From NCBI RefSeq assembly GCF_964355755.1, contig NC_092676.1:24846288-24906287 (forward strand): 60,000 bases of DNA, in the 5' to 3' direction. Position numbers and translations under genes: made by a program. The stretch comes from Antedon mediterranea (lineage: Eukaryota; Echinodermata; Crinoidea; Comatulida; Antedonidae). Positions 1-13,033 of this stretch are shown here, piece by piece. Positions within the stretch are counted from its first letter, which is position 1; every line of letters begins with the position of its first letter. The notes under the pieces are model-generated. The model was not told where the DNA came from. It made no database searches and worked only from the letters and a program-made list of their open reading frames with translations.

Positions 1-2506
1 CAAATATAGTAGTGATATAATCATCCATCCATCCATTTTATGGGAATTCATTGTTCATATTTTACATAATATAAAATACAGGTTTCTAAATAAAGATTTG
101 ATAGATTATCGGGAGTAGTAACAAATTCTTTATCAACAAAATTCTACAATAATTCTTTTAAACGACCCCTCCTTCTTAAAGATTTCTAATAAAAAACAAC
201 ATGCTACGATAGAATTGCAGAAATAAAATTACGTGATAGTAATTGATTTTTAACAAATGCAAATATTTAACAGATTTTATCCAAATGTCTTCTATTAGAG
301 TATCTACATTATTTAATATTTCAGTGATTTTCACAGTCGTGTCTCATTTCTTATATGCCTGTGCCAGCATCACACATACAGTAAATGAGAACTGGAAGTA
401 ATAATAACTCCAAAAACCTGATTTTAATTTGCTAAATCTATCTGTTAACATACAAAAACATAAGAAAATTTACATCCAAATTTATATATATATATATATT
501 TTTCAAAAAAATAAAGAACTTTAAAACAAGGACTTCTTGAAACAAAAAGAGTTTAAACAGAGTATCATCATCAACTACTAGTAAAGTAGTTTATAAACGT
601 AAATATAATACATATTTAATGTATACTAACAGATCGGGGAATTAACTGAAAGCATAACAAAATGTACTTATTATACTACAATATCTGTGGCCAGCAATTC
701 AATTATAGATGTTGTTACATATGCAGCGACATTTTCCCTAAATATATATTTTCCCAGCAAAATTGAGATGCTATTTCCAATAAATCAATTTCTAATGCTT
801 ATTAATTATATACTGTTTTGTTTTAAAAATACACAAACATTCATTCTTCTTACTGGATTCTTCATATAAACTCTTATTTATGCAAAATAAACTGCAATTT
901 TGTTTAGAAAAACTATTTAAGATATATTATATATATTTCACAGATGCCGTTGGACGTACTTTAAATCCAAAGTTTTGTCCACTCTCTTTCAAACAAACGA
1001 TCTTCCCTATGACCTATGACCTATTTCCATGATGGTTGCTTGGTTTCTATACCTCATGGTATAAGTCAATAGTTATATAGCATGTAATATTTTTTACAAG
1101 CATAATAGTAGGGTATGTATGTTTTTTTTATTTAATATCATACAATACTACATTTTCTTGGTCAATTGGTATCAACCAAAATCACAAAAGCAATATAACT
1201 CATTGATCATGGATTCAATAACAAGAAATCAAGCCATTTGTTACCAATATTTTCTCAATTACATTGACATTGTAGTTGGATACAAGAAGACTATTTAAAT
1301 CTTCATTTATTTCAATTATTGTATAAATATACAATATGTTGAAACCTTAATTTTCTATGTTCATATATTATACTATTTACAATGTTAAACAAAATAGATA
1401 ACACATTAATAATCATTATAACACACCTAAGTTTATCCTTGCAATTTGATTGGATGGTTTTGTAAACCATTTGATTGGTTGAGTGCCATGCATTATTTTC
1501 TCCCATTTCAATGATTGAAAGTGGTACTATTGCACAGTTGCAAAGATTTCTCTAGAACAGTAGGTGTGTTATAAACAAAAAGTGATGTTTTGTATTCATT
1601 GAATGGAAATAAATATTTGTTCAAAGCCTGACAATACTATTCAACTTGGCTTAGCCTAGTAACAGGTGATCTTTTAACCCATTCAAATATTCTACCTATT
1701 CAACTCATAAATATTCATCATATTTTTGTTGACTAATAAAAAATAATAATCACCGTGGTGAAACAATACTATAAATTCTATTTACAAAGTACTAGGATAA
1801 AAGGAAGAAAATAATAATGTTTGTTTAAAAAAATATTTTTTTAAACTAATAATTTTGTAAATGTAACACACATATTTTTAAGTCTTAAGAAAATATATAT
1901 ATATATTATAGGTACATTCTTAATGTACCGATAACTATTCCACCGCCAGATCATTTATTTTGTGTATGTAACAGTTATTGATGCTTTTTGTTTAAATCCT
2001 TTTACTCATTGCTAACACACATACTACTGTTATTATACCATTATTATAATTTTGGTTAATTCATATCTCAAGATGATATATTATTTTTGTGTACAAAATA
2101 GTGTACTTTTTTTCAATGGAAGCAAGTTACGGAAGTATCTCATATGTCCTGATGATCAGTTAAGGAAAGTTGCCCAAAACAAAGTCAATCGTCTTTCTCT
2201 TTTATTTTACGCAACGGTTAACACCTCCATTTTGTTTCTCACAACAATTTTTTCCCACAAGGAGTACAGCACATCTTATTGTTGCTACAGCTCTATGTCA
2301 ATCCTTAGGTATACCGATTGAATCACAGAACAAACCTACAAGAATAATAACAAAAATTAATTAATTAACTTTACATTTTGCTATTTAAGACTTCATTCAT
2401 CGTAATAACAATCAACAAAATAAACACCCAAAAATAATTGACAATTGTTAATTTTGCAGGTACTGTATTAACATTCTTGATAATAAATAACTATACAGCA
2501 TACTAT
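1..2506. other. Gene-free AT-rich DNA
   Basis: No coding sequence or recognisable element. Short (TA)n runs occur near 482-498 and 1893-1906. Open frames here are short and lack domain-like composition. Confidence 0.7.
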
Positions 2507-2509
2507 TAA

Positions 2510-2572
2510 AGCTCTGTCTACACTATCAAACTAGTTTAACAAAAAATAAAGTTTGATAGTGTAGACAGAGCT
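2510..2572. mobile_element. Minimal Harbinger-like MITE copy (near-perfect hairpin)
   Basis: A 63-bp element consisting of little more than the two terminal inverted repeats (AGCTCTGTCTACACTATCAA and its complement) with about 12 bp between them. It is an internally deleted member of the family at 28321, 38578 and elsewhere, flanked by TAA and TTA. Confidence 0.75.
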
Positions 2573-2810
2573 TTAGTCATTTACACGTCAATTTCTGCAC
2601 TGCAACTTTTCATTACATTATTTATGAATTGGAAAGTTGCATTTTGACATGCATATGTAACAAAAGAAAGTAGAGAAACATGCTGAATATATTACAAACC
2701 AAAGTAACCGGGGAAAAACCGATTGACGGAATGGATGTGAAATTGAGAGTACTATACACTAGTAAATATGATCAAAATCAACTTATGAAGTGAGATATAA
2801 AACCATCATT

Positions 2811-3046
2811 ATAAACAATATACCTCTACAGCATTTTAGTTATGTAAAGGAATATTATAATTGAAGTAATACCCTACTAAAAAATTATACTATATAATAC
2901 CAGATATTTTTTTTAAGTGATAAATAAAACAATAATGTTAAACAATGTATACCTCTACAGTATTTCAGTTAATGTAAAGGCATATTATATTTTATAATTT
3001 AAGTAATACCCTACTACAGTATTACAAAATTATATACTAGATACTT
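2811..3046. repeat. Local direct duplication, about 127 bp x 2
   Basis: Two diverged copies share ATACCTCTACAG, TTATGTAAAGG-like and AAGTAATACCCTACTA blocks in the same order. No coding potential. Confidence 0.7.
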
Positions 3047-3119
3047 TTTTAATGAGATCATCCTAAGATTTTAATAATTGTAACGAAATCTGATAACTAT
3101 TCATTGTGAATAACGAGAT

Positions 3120-3365
3120 TGCCTTAGGGAGTCCCTAGCTTCCTGGCCAACCTTTAATGGCTGCCATTTTAAGTGGGCGTGAACGACTGAAACAGCATGT
3201 AATTCACTTTGTTCGGGTTAGATAAGAACAAATTGGGTTTCTCCATTCTAGGAAAGCAGCTCTCCTTAAGCACTACAGGAAACACTGAGCCACCTTGTTG
3301 GCTGGCTCAGTGACATGTCTGTCGCTTTGGTGCTAGGCCCAGCAACACCTGGCTCATATTAAATA
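3120..3365. other. GC-richer island with perfect hairpins, possible old SINE
   Basis: About 245 bp clearly richer in GC than its surroundings. It contains the palindrome TAGGGAGTCCCTA and an 8-bp perfect stem CTGAGCCA/TGGCTCAG around a 10-nt loop at 3285-3310. TGGCTCAGTGAC resembles a pol III A box, but there is no clear B box. Nature unknown; a decayed SINE or structured non-coding sequence are both possible. Confidence 0.4.
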
Positions 3366-3699
3366 GTGAACTTGATAATATGAGAGTCATTTCATGTTAT
3401 TATTGTTGCTGTGTGTATTCTGTATTGTGAGAAGTTTCGACATATGCTGCACCAAGAAACAAAAGTTTGAATTAACTACAGTATACTCTACTGTATGGAA
3501 ACAATGGTCTTAAATTTCTCAAAGGAAATTATTCTTACTAGAACTAAAACAAAAATATATAATATAAAGTATGAATTCTAAAAATATAGAACAATAAATT
3601 ATGTCGATGAGGAAATTATGATTTTAATGATATCAAGTTACAGTAAGAAAATATCTTAATATTTTATTTTTTATTTAAGCACAAACACAGCAATTTGTG

Positions 3700-3880
3700 T
3701 ATTCTAATTTCAGGGGATAATTACTATTCCCTATTCTTACTCTTGTACTGCAATGTACTTTGTGTTCTAAAATTTTACAGATTTTATTCTATTTTGATAT
3801 TAGGTTGCCATGAGAAAAACCAATTTTAAATCTTTCGTTGAATTATTTGACAATAAAGTTATCTTGTATCTTGTACTATA
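3700..3880 (+). mobile_element. Candidate non-LTR retroelement 3' end
   Basis: Ends in AATAAAG followed by a short repeat (ATCTTGT twice), the layout of LINE or SINE 3' termini. No coding part is preserved. Confidence 0.3.
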
Positions 3881-4654
3881 ATAACTAACTAGTGGTCTAA
3901 CATAATGTGAATACCAACAGTTGGTTTCCACCTTAATTACAGTAATCACATTATTTTATTGAATAATGGATCCATTCAATGTTAGGATGTAGGTCACAAG
4001 GTCAAAGTTTTTCTCATGGCTCAATTCAACAAGCCATGAATCAAAGAAAAAGACAGTGCTTTGACTTTGTGTCCCAGTAGAAAGGAAATGAGAGTCCTAC
4101 CCTAAAAACGCCCTTTGGTGTTCAAGGACGAAAAGCAAGAGTATCAGATTTCTCAGAATTACATAATAAACTTGAATTATAACTTGAGGTAGATGTACTT
4201 AATCTGTCTACACCCTTTTAATAAATTACTATTTTTAACACACAGTGTTGTTTATTGCCAACCAACAGCCATGTTAAAATTCACCATACAAACAATGACA
4301 ATTAGTTAGCCTTTTCTAAAAGGCCTTTACTGTTGCGTACAGAGTGCAAAAGAGCGGTACAAAATTTGAAAAAAACATGGCCCTGAAAAGAGCTTGTTGA
4401 ATAAAGTAAAATATTCATCATTTTACGCATGAATGGTTTCGGGACACAATTTATTGTTAGTGCTTTTTTAGTTGGGAACAACACTAAAAACTGTGAAAAC
4501 AATGAGTTTCTTTGTTTTTTTGTGAAAAAATTACAAATTTATAACAAAATATATTGCCTTCCTGATTGCTCATTACAATTTTGATTTGTTTATTAATCTT
4601 TATTTTTCATGTTTTGAGGAATATCTAAGGCTCGACTCAAGATAAATATTATAC
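3881..4654. other. Gene-free AT-rich DNA
   Basis: No supported gene or element was seen. Confidence 0.6.
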
Positions 4655-4831
4655 AATACTGGACTCTCTGAAAACCAGAAAGTTTCCCAATACCAGACTT
4701 TTCTTGAGGCCTAAAAAGTCCCAAATTTGTTTTTACAATTAAAAACACATTCTGAATACCCAACTTTCCAGAAAACCAGACATACAGTATTTGGCTAGCT
4801 CAAAGGTGTCCGGAATTGGGAGAGTCGACTG
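4655..4831. mobile_element. Pogo/Tigger-like MITE, copy 1
   Basis: Terminal motif GGACTCTCTGAAAACCAGAA on the left and CAATTCC/GGGAGAGTCGACTG-type sequence on the right. It shares CCAGA, AAAAACACATTC and CAAAGGTGTCC blocks in order with the copy at 5419. The right end reads GACTG then TA, consistent with TA-flanked pogo-type elements. Confidence 0.55.
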
Positions 4832-5418
4832 TAATTTAACAAGACAAAACTAAATCTTTTTTTGAGAAATACTGTAGAATGTATTTACAGTACATAGGCA
4901 ACTTATTTTACACCCTACCTCAACCCAAACTAAAAGTAACACAACACACATGCAACTGATATTAATTAAGACAAGGCTAAATCTTTCTATAGTGTTAAGT
5001 GCACTTTTTAGTTTTTCCATACCGCGATAAATATGTGTGTAAAGATGTACAGTAATTTCAGAAAATAGTAGATCCAGTAGTACAGTTACATACACAACCC
5101 TTAATTAAATGTAGATTAATATTGCTTTAGTTAGAATGATCCAGTTAATAGTCACTGGTAGGTGATGATAGCCGAGGTGATGATAGCCAAGGCAATATTA
5201 TGTTTAGTTAAGATCGTACTAATTTTAAATTACCAAACATTCAATTTTAATTGTTTGTTTGAAATTAACCACATAGTCGGTGAACATTTGATTAGATTAG
5301 TTAATATAAAGTTATTCAAACAATATTAAGTAAAGAGCAAAAATATTCCTATGATATTACATGGTATTACTTTACTATATATTTGAATTTAATTATAATT
5401 AATACCTACAGTATACTG

Positions 5419-5615
5419 CAGTCAACTCTCTGAAAACCAGAAACTCTCCCAATATAGCGATGTTTGACAATAAATGCTGTACAAGCAGCGCATTCATACC
5501 AGACCTTTATTGAAGTCATTTTTATCATTAAAAACACATTCCGAATACAAGACTTTTCGGAAAACCAGACTTATTTGGTCAGCCCAAAGGTGTCCTGTAT
5601 CGGGAGAGTTGACTA
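5419..5615. mobile_element. Pogo/Tigger-like MITE, copy 2
   Basis: Starts CAGTCAACTCTC and ends GAGAGTTGACT, an 11-bp inverted repeat. The interior is homologous to the element at 4655 (CTGAAAACCAGAAA, AAAAACACATTCCGAATAC, CCAAAGGTGTCC). A fragment of the same family may lie near 7920-7975. Confidence 0.6.
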
Positions 5616-6906
5616 TTATTATCTTAAAGCTATGCCTACACACTCTTTTCTCTATGATCAGAGCTTACAATCAATTTAGATGTTAACATCCGATATTCTC
5701 CCATTGTATTCCGGCAGAGACACACAGACAAATATACTGTATTAAGAGTAGAATCATTAATTATACTACATTTATTTCCTAGGATATGAATCTAGCATTA
5801 ATTTTCCGCAACTAAATGGGAATTTATAAATTAGTTATTTTTTATGTGTGGATCGAGCTGGCAGCTGCTACCAATGCACGTTTGACGCTCATCCAAAACA
5901 TGAAACATTGCGAGATATGAGATACGGTACTGTATGTAACCCTAGGTGAAACAATTTTGCCTTTTTATTTTGCCAGGTCTGTATAGGCCTGTATACAGTA
6001 GCTGCAGAATTATTTCCCCAAATTTGGTTTTCTGCATAGTGTCTACAACATACAGTACAAAACTTGGAAACACTGACTAGTTTTATACCACAACTCTACC
6101 GAATAAATTTGAAATGTAACTTCCGATTAACCTTACATAATGATAAATTTCATTTGCAGAGAAATGAAGCTAATAGTAATAGCGATTTTTACGCTCGTTG
6201 CGAGCGAAATCCATGAATGTTGCTACGACTAGAAAACACTAGCAGATGTTACTAGCTTATCCATTTAATGGATTAACATTTCATGCTCATTCTATAGCAA
6301 TTCCGCAACGAAACCTGCTTCCAACATTTCAGAGTGCAAATCATCCGCATTAAAGATTTACAAGTACAAGCAATTGTTAGCCTTCAACTGAAGATTAAAT
6401 ACATTTTTTTTCCCTTTTAACTGTAGTAGTACAGTACACTGAGAAAAATTTGAATACAATATGTTCAGTATGCTGGTACCGGTTTTAAACCAAACTTGTT
6501 TCTTTATTCATTTAGGTTTGCTAAAACATTTTTTAAATAAGTAAATGCATGCAAAACATGTGCAAAATTGTAATATTCCCTGGAGTCATTTTTGACTACT
6601 ACAGTATGTATAGAATTTTGTAAAAGTTCAAAGAAAATGTGAACACCAGAGCACTGTAGTTTATAATTAGAAATGAGCTAATCAAAGGGATCATCATTTT
6701 TTACACATAAATCATATCAAAATTAACATTCTTTTATATAACAAAATGAAATATTATGAAATGCTTAAAGCGGTAGACAACTTTATTCTATAAAAAAGTT
6801 GCACTTTTGGCAACCTGTCATATTTGGAAAGCATGTTACAGTAAGAATTCAAGGAATCTAGGGTGCAAGTTATACTCTGAAAGCAGGATGTTATACAGAG
6901 TACATA
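5616..6906. other. Gene-free DNA
   Basis: No gene seen. A small palindrome CGCTCGTTGCGAGCG lies near 6192. Confidence 0.6.
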
Positions 6907-6907
6907 T

Positions 6908-7007
6908 TATTAAAGTATAGATAAAATAACTGATGCACATTTAAGCACAGCCATCCCTATTAAAGTATAGATAAAACAACTGATGCACATTTAAGCACAG
7001 CCATCCT
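6908..7007. repeat. 50-bp direct duplication
   Basis: Two adjacent copies beginning TATTAAAGTATAGATAAAA and differing at one or two positions, hence recent. Confidence 0.85.
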
Positions 7008-7992
7008 TTAAACATTTCTACTGTATTGGAATTAAATCCAATACGAAAGACAAATAAAATACAATTTAATTTTAATAATTATCACCAACTACTGTACCAT
7101 CCAGTGGAATTCAATATCCTCGGGTATAAGCCCACATTGGGTATAATCCCACCTCCTACTTTATGTCTGATTTCACAAGCAGGCATATCGCCCAGGTATA
7201 GTCCCAGTATTGACTTTCGGTCTGAATGTAAAGCAAGCCTTTCTCTTGCCCGTTCAAAGTTCAGTTTTAACAAGAAATGCTTACCAATCATTTTTTTCAT
7301 GAACGAGGGGTCGCTCCGGTATAGTTCCACCCTTCAAAGTCGGCCAAATTTCGTGATCTGGGATTATACCACAGGATATACGGTAACTAATGTAGGGGCC
7401 CTCATGAGACAAGCTATTGCTTCTAGTGTGTACAACTATGAATGAATGAATGAACTAAAATCTGATAATACGATATTCAATTGTACATTGTATCAATGTA
7501 CTGTGCATGACATCATCATCAACATTGTTGTATCTACATATCATAGTATTATTAGTAGCAGTGCACATTTATACAACAATACTCTCTCTAGTAGTAAGTT
7601 TATGACGTCCACGGTCCTAGCATGTTTTCAGGTGTTTGAATCTCAATGTTTTAACACTACATATTGTTTCTTTTATCAATTAGTGAATCGTACAACTGTT
7701 CAATTGACAGCCTCAAGTGTCAAAACTCCCTAGTTTGGATATGAAGTGTGAACAAGGTATAATTGACTGTCAATAGCTGCTCTGATTTGGTGTTGGATTT
7801 GATGAAAATTGATTTTTATGATTAAAAGACTTTTTAAATTTATACCCTTTTCACACATTTGCAAACACAGTTTCTTCTTCCATCTATCTCCTATCTGATT
7901 TTAATATTGAGTGGTAGTATGGTTGACTTTCCCAAAACACCAGACTTTCTGAAAACTTTCCCAATAAACCAGTATATTAAATAAAAAATACA

Positions 7993-8075
7993 TTTTTTTA
8001 CCAGGTAATTCATTCTCTTTTTTTTACCAGGTATATTCATTCTCTTTTTTTTACCACAGGTAAATTCATACTCTC
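7993..8075. repeat. Short tandem repeat, about 27 bp x 3
   Basis: Three units of the form TTTTTTACCAGGTA-ATTCATTCTC. No coding meaning is apparent. The preceding 7010-7990 has no supported gene; the longest open frame there has no recognisable domain. Confidence 0.7.
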
Positions 8076-8550
8076 TTTTATATTCTCATATCTACCCAAA
8101 TATCAACAGCATCAAAAGCATAGCAAATTGCAATAGTGTAAAAAGAATATAGTTCTATTGAAGTGTAAATATTTCTATTGGTGTAAATAATCAGTATTGA
8201 TAAATAGAATTTAGAGCAGTGAACTTCAATGTATTTCCTTGTGTCAGCTGAGTCAAGTAATTGACCTCAACAGAGGTCAAGGTAATGACCCAGTATAATA
8301 AGTGGCAATCTTTGGAGTGAAGCATTGTGTGTATAAAAGCAATGTATAGTCAGGCAATTGTGAGTCACAGATAAGGAATGGAAAAAATCAGTAAAAATGA
8401 ATAGTTTTTAGTAGGCCTACTGTACTGATTAGTAATAGTTAACTACTATCTTTTGAACAGGACAGCATTGTTTATTCAATGATTTGTAAAATATACGTAA
8501 AAACACATACAAATTTGAATTTGTACAGATTTCTGTTTTGAGCCAACCAC

Positions 8551-8645
8551 ACCCCAAACAAGAGGGCCCCTAAATATCAGTGAACCCCCTGGGCTAAACT
8601 GGAAGGTTACCCTTTTTAAAGATGGTTGAATATAAAATAAATGCC
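8551..8645 (+). mobile_element. Retroelement 3'-tail fragment, copy A
   Basis: Begins AGAGGGCCCCTAAATATCAG and includes CTGGAAGGTTACCCT then an AT-rich tail. It is homologous to 21996-22105 inside the FoxO intron, so this is a dispersed repeat; the layout resembles a LINE or SINE 3' end. Confidence 0.5.
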
Positions 8646-8911
8646 ACCAATTTCTTGGCAGCATCTTGAGCACATTAAATGTTATGTTATTGTCATTTTC
8701 TTACTCCATGATGACACAAATTGGTTTTTAAGTGGAGGAGAGTTGGAGCCAATGTACATACATTACTATTTATTTTTTTTAAATTTCATACGCATCCAAC
8801 AGCGAGTAACTCGCCAATTACAGGACGGATAAACTATTTTATAATGTATCATACTTGTAAACTCATTTGAGGCTTAGAGAGTGGAGTTAAAAGAGTTGTG
8901 AGTTACAACCC

Positions 8912-9011
8912 TGGCACTAGGTCAGGATTGAACCCTGGCACTAGGTCAGGATTGAACCCTGGACCTTAGAATTGGAAGGCAAGCACGTTAACCACCAAGC
9001 TACAGCTCCAC
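8912..9011 (-). mobile_element. tRNA-derived SINE head with duplicated B box
   Basis: On the minus strand an A-box-like TAGCTTGGTGG (9002-8992) is followed by a B-box-like GGTTCAATCC (8958-8949). A 25-bp tandem duplication repeats the B box at 8933-8924. It does not fold as an intact tRNA gene, so it is read as a SINE head. Confidence 0.55.
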
Positions 9012-9505
9012 TTCAATTCAATCAATTTTCACATCTAGTCAATTTACAAGCAACATACCAATATACTTACAGTATTAAATAAAGATAAAATCTGTTTAAT
9101 TTACAATTTAGTATTTGAATTGTAATATATTGTAGATAAAGAACATGGGAGTTTTCTCGAGTATAATTCACAACAAGGGAAATATCTTCACTATAATAGA
9201 CTCATTGTTTCGATGCAGATAAGACAATGTCACAATAATTCTTTAACGCTAACTACTGTATTGTATATTCATTGTTTTTAATATCACACAGATAACGCAG
9301 AGATTGAATAACTGTCCATAATAAAAATTATTACTAATTTTAGTTGCATACTGATAGATGGTATAAACTGTATGTGAGGAGTAACTTTAAGGGTTATCAT
9401 TGTTTTAATAGTATATCTCTCCGTGATTGATGTGAAGTATATCATACACAATTATATATCATTTCTAAAAATGTAGAAAAATGTACAACCGAAACTTCAA
9501 TGTTA
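9012..9505. other. Gene-free AT-rich DNA
   Basis: Nothing recognisable. Confidence 0.6.
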
Positions 9506-9585
9506 AGCTCTGTCTACACTATCAACCTTTTACAACAAAAAAATGTGATGTGCCCATAGACATGATGATGTCATCACAGTAGCCT
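9506..9585. mobile_element. Harbinger-like MITE, left-end fragment
   Basis: Starts AGCTCTGTCTACACTATCAA after TTA and continues into the AATGTGATGTGCCCATA interior, then loses similarity. The right terminus is missing. Confidence 0.7.
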
Positions 9586-11422
9586 ACAATATTATCACTT
9601 GAGAAATTGTTAACAAAGGATACATTTATGTATTCAATTTAAAGAGACATTTATAAAACACCCGACCAGTTGATCAAACTTAATGTGACATAAATATTCC
9701 AATAAAGCCGATTCCGACTGATTTTACTTTCTATAAAATCTGCCATCTTACATTTTAATATGGCAGATGCACGCCGATATATTGATTAAATGAATTATCT
9801 TCACTGTGTTATCCAGATGATTGTACGCTGTTCAACAAGTAATGGGTATATAAATGCTATCTTCTTGTGTTATGGATTTAGTTCATCAACATCTTTACTT
9901 AAACACCAGTACAATAACTGCAATTCTGATTCTGTTGCATACCCATAAATAATCATCTCGAAAAATAGAATTGACAGAAAGTCCAGATGCCTCATGAATT
10001 ATGATTTTCAACGATTCAACTCGTCATTATATCTTAGTGTAATTCTGTAATACTTAAGCATCTCTATCTTTTAATATCAATTTCAATGGTGACCTTTTTA
10101 CTTGATTGAGGACAGGTTAAAATCAATTAAGCAAATGGCTTTAGTTACTATACTTATTTAAAATGAGGCATATTTTAAAATTGTACAGTTGTTGGTCTTC
10201 AGGACTTAGACTATGATTAAACTTTCACTTTAATAAGCATTTAAAACACTTTATCGTTAAATGTTTCTTGTAAATGTTTAAAAAAGTAAGCACTGGATGT
10301 ACATGACAATAATCTCTAGCTAGTACAACAACTATATAGTCACCTACATTGTGTCCAGCCATTCAACTTCCAACTGGCTATGTGCCAAAAAGCAGTTAAT
10401 TGGATCATTAAAATGGAACATATTGAACATTAATTATTTCATTACTAATTTATTCTTTACACAGGTTACAAATGTCTGTCATCTGGGAGTTTCTGAGGAA
10501 TTCAAGATAGATTGGAAAACATTATGGGACTATATAGTATAATATTTCTATCTATTCTATTTCATCTGTAAAAATGAGTTGCTAGGCACTCAGAATTACA
10601 AAAGTATACCATTCTACTGTACTTGCAAGGTGTCTCTCTTTTCCTTAAATTTTCCGCTCTCCAATCTTTTCCATTAATTTTGTCATCTATATTGTTATTT
10701 TCAAAGATTATCTCAAGGATTTTTATTTTCCAAGATTATTTCTGGGATTTCATTAAAAAAATTACATGTTTTAAAAATCTTAATAAATTATCAATAGTAG
10801 CAGAGCTGTGCAATTAATACTGTAGTTAACCAGCATAAGGAAACCAATCCAGGTAAGCAATGCCTACATTTATAAAGAGGTTATTGAACCCTGATATATA
10901 GTATGGTTGTTGGTCAGTTGGGTCTCCCTCAATTACAGTTGATTAAAACGCTATTCCATATGGACAGGAAAGACGAAATTAAAAAAAGCAAGGATATGAA
11001 ATGAACTTCTTCTATCTAAGAAGGCTGTAATGAGACTTTCATTGCAAATTGCGCTTACATCCGTTCTTAATGTACGAAACAATGACAAATTATCAGAGGT
11101 TGGTTAGACCAGGTAAGCTGGATTAGTGGCAAGGGAACCCAGCTCATTATTTTCATTTAGCAAAGGCTTGGACAATACCATCTGGTAGATGTTGTGATAT
11201 TTCAAAAAGAAATTTCTTTTTTTCGAACAACCAAAATAAATTTTATAACCCCCAAATTTATTTTAGTTAAAAAGGAAACCCTTTTTACTTATAACAACAA
11301 ATATATTGTAATACAGTCCAACATCTTGATATGATCAACATTCTAGCACTCCTTGTGTGGGCTTATTTTCTGCCAGAGAAATTAACTACTGTACCCATGT
11401 TTTTAACTACAGTATTAGTATT
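9586..11422. other. Gene-free AT-rich DNA
   Basis: No gene or clear element seen. Confidence 0.6.
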
Positions 11423-11490
11423 AATGGAAAATGAAAAGCAAATAATGCGTGAAATCTATAAAAAAAATAACTGAAAAAATCTTACATAGG
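11423..11490. repeat. Dispersed repeat fragment (pair with 12472-12530)
   Basis: Shares ATGGAAAATGAAAAGCAAAT and AATAACTGAAAAAATCTT blocks with 12472-12530, about 1 kb away. Origin unknown. Confidence 0.55.
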
Positions 11491-12310
11491 ATTCTGAATA
11501 AATGCATGACTCACTTTAACTTTGAGATATAGATATAATAATACTGTTAAATTGATATGAATTCTTGTATCTAGTAGCTAACGAGAATGAAACATGGTAT
11601 AGGAATGAAAACACAATGTGAAAAACTGTTTTACTAGACAGTCAATTAGGTGATGTGATGTGAGTAGCATAGAGATATTAAAGAACATCTCAATGGGACA
11701 CCTCAAAATGGCCGACTGTATTATTCAAATAATAACCTAAACTATTATGTAACTTTAAAACTGGCATCTGATTGGCCGATTTATACTCTCATATTGGGTG
11801 GTCCATCTTCATGGAATTGACAGTCTAATTCTTAATGTATGGCATTTAAATCTCCCGCAGTTTGTCAGGGAAAGTTTTATTTTTTAAATCATGCATTGTA
11901 TTGTATGTACATGACTTAACAGGCCTTTTAGGATAGAGTGAGTGCTGAATACAAAGTACATGATAAAAGCGATTCATATGCTGATTAGCAAGGCAACAGT
12001 ACACAATTTAGTGGACACTACAAGCACGAAATGCACCCGAGAATGTCAGCTTTATCCTATTTACAGTATTATAAGCACCTACTTGAGATGTGTGTGGGAA
12101 AAATATTATAAATGAAATGTGTGAAATTAAACAATGTTGGACAAGGATTGAATCTCATCAGTCCAGTTGGCACAGGTGGTTTGACTGATAATTATAGATA
12201 CATTGATAATCAATAATGAATCTTTAATTACCAGCAATTCATATTATTAATTTCTATATTTAAATATAACACCTCTTAGTATGTTTCCACAGCAATACAA
12301 TTTCTGTGTA

Positions 12311-12760
12311 CTATAGTAAGGTCTTTAGAGTAGACTTGTTCGCAATGGACTTGTAAAATGAAAATATTAACCTATAACTTTTCTAAAGGCTATCTAGTAA
12401 TTAGTAATAGTTTTAATCCTTTAGTTTTGCCAAAATGTAACTGTGATGTTAAAAACTATGATTGAAACTATGGAAAATGAAAAGCAAATGATAAATTTAT
12501 AAAAAATAACTGAAAAAATCTTGTTTCTATGATTGAATCGCATGGTGAAGGTCATGTGTTTACCCGAGACGCACATTCGGATTGAACTTTTTAGCCAGCA
12601 TGGTTAGTTTTATCGACACCATTGTAGCTACCAGACAGGCAGTGGTCAGTAAAATTAACTGTTGGTCTTGGTTAAATTTACCTTGAGAATGTAGCTAGCA
12701 TTCAGATTCGACTTTTCTAACTTAAAGGCTTTTGAAAGTTTTGGGGCTAAACCAAATATT
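12311..12760. mobile_element. Second AAGCCTTG-family MITE, diverged and interrupted copy
   Basis: Homologous to 14175-14451: TAGACTTGTTCGCAATGGACTT, CACATTCGGATTGAACTTTT, CAGGCAGTGGTC and ATTCAGATTCGACTTTTC blocks appear in the same order. About 180 bp near 12362-12545, including the 12472-12530 repeat, interrupts it. Confidence 0.5.
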
Positions 12761-13033
12761 ACCTCAACAAATTTAGTATAGTGCACCTGTTTTTTGTTTT
12801 TTACATACAATGGTAGGCCTAATGTATAGTATTTTAGAGTGCCCGTTCCTGGAGCCAGTAGCACTAGCATGTCCCATTGAAATACTACCATATAAATGAT
12901 TGTTGATTTTAATTCGCTCTCTTGTGATTTCACACGAAGAAATGCATTTATTGAAAAAGTCTCTTGATGTTCTTACAAAAGGCAAAAATATTGGATAGCA
13001 AAGATTATTTTCTTGGACAGAATGAGTATACAG

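Noticed and set aside
7026-7445. 139-residue plus-strand open frame
   Set aside because: No domain or family resemblance, no splice context. The region contains repeated GGTATA-TCCCA-like motifs shared loosely with 48-49 kb, so it is more likely repeat-derived.
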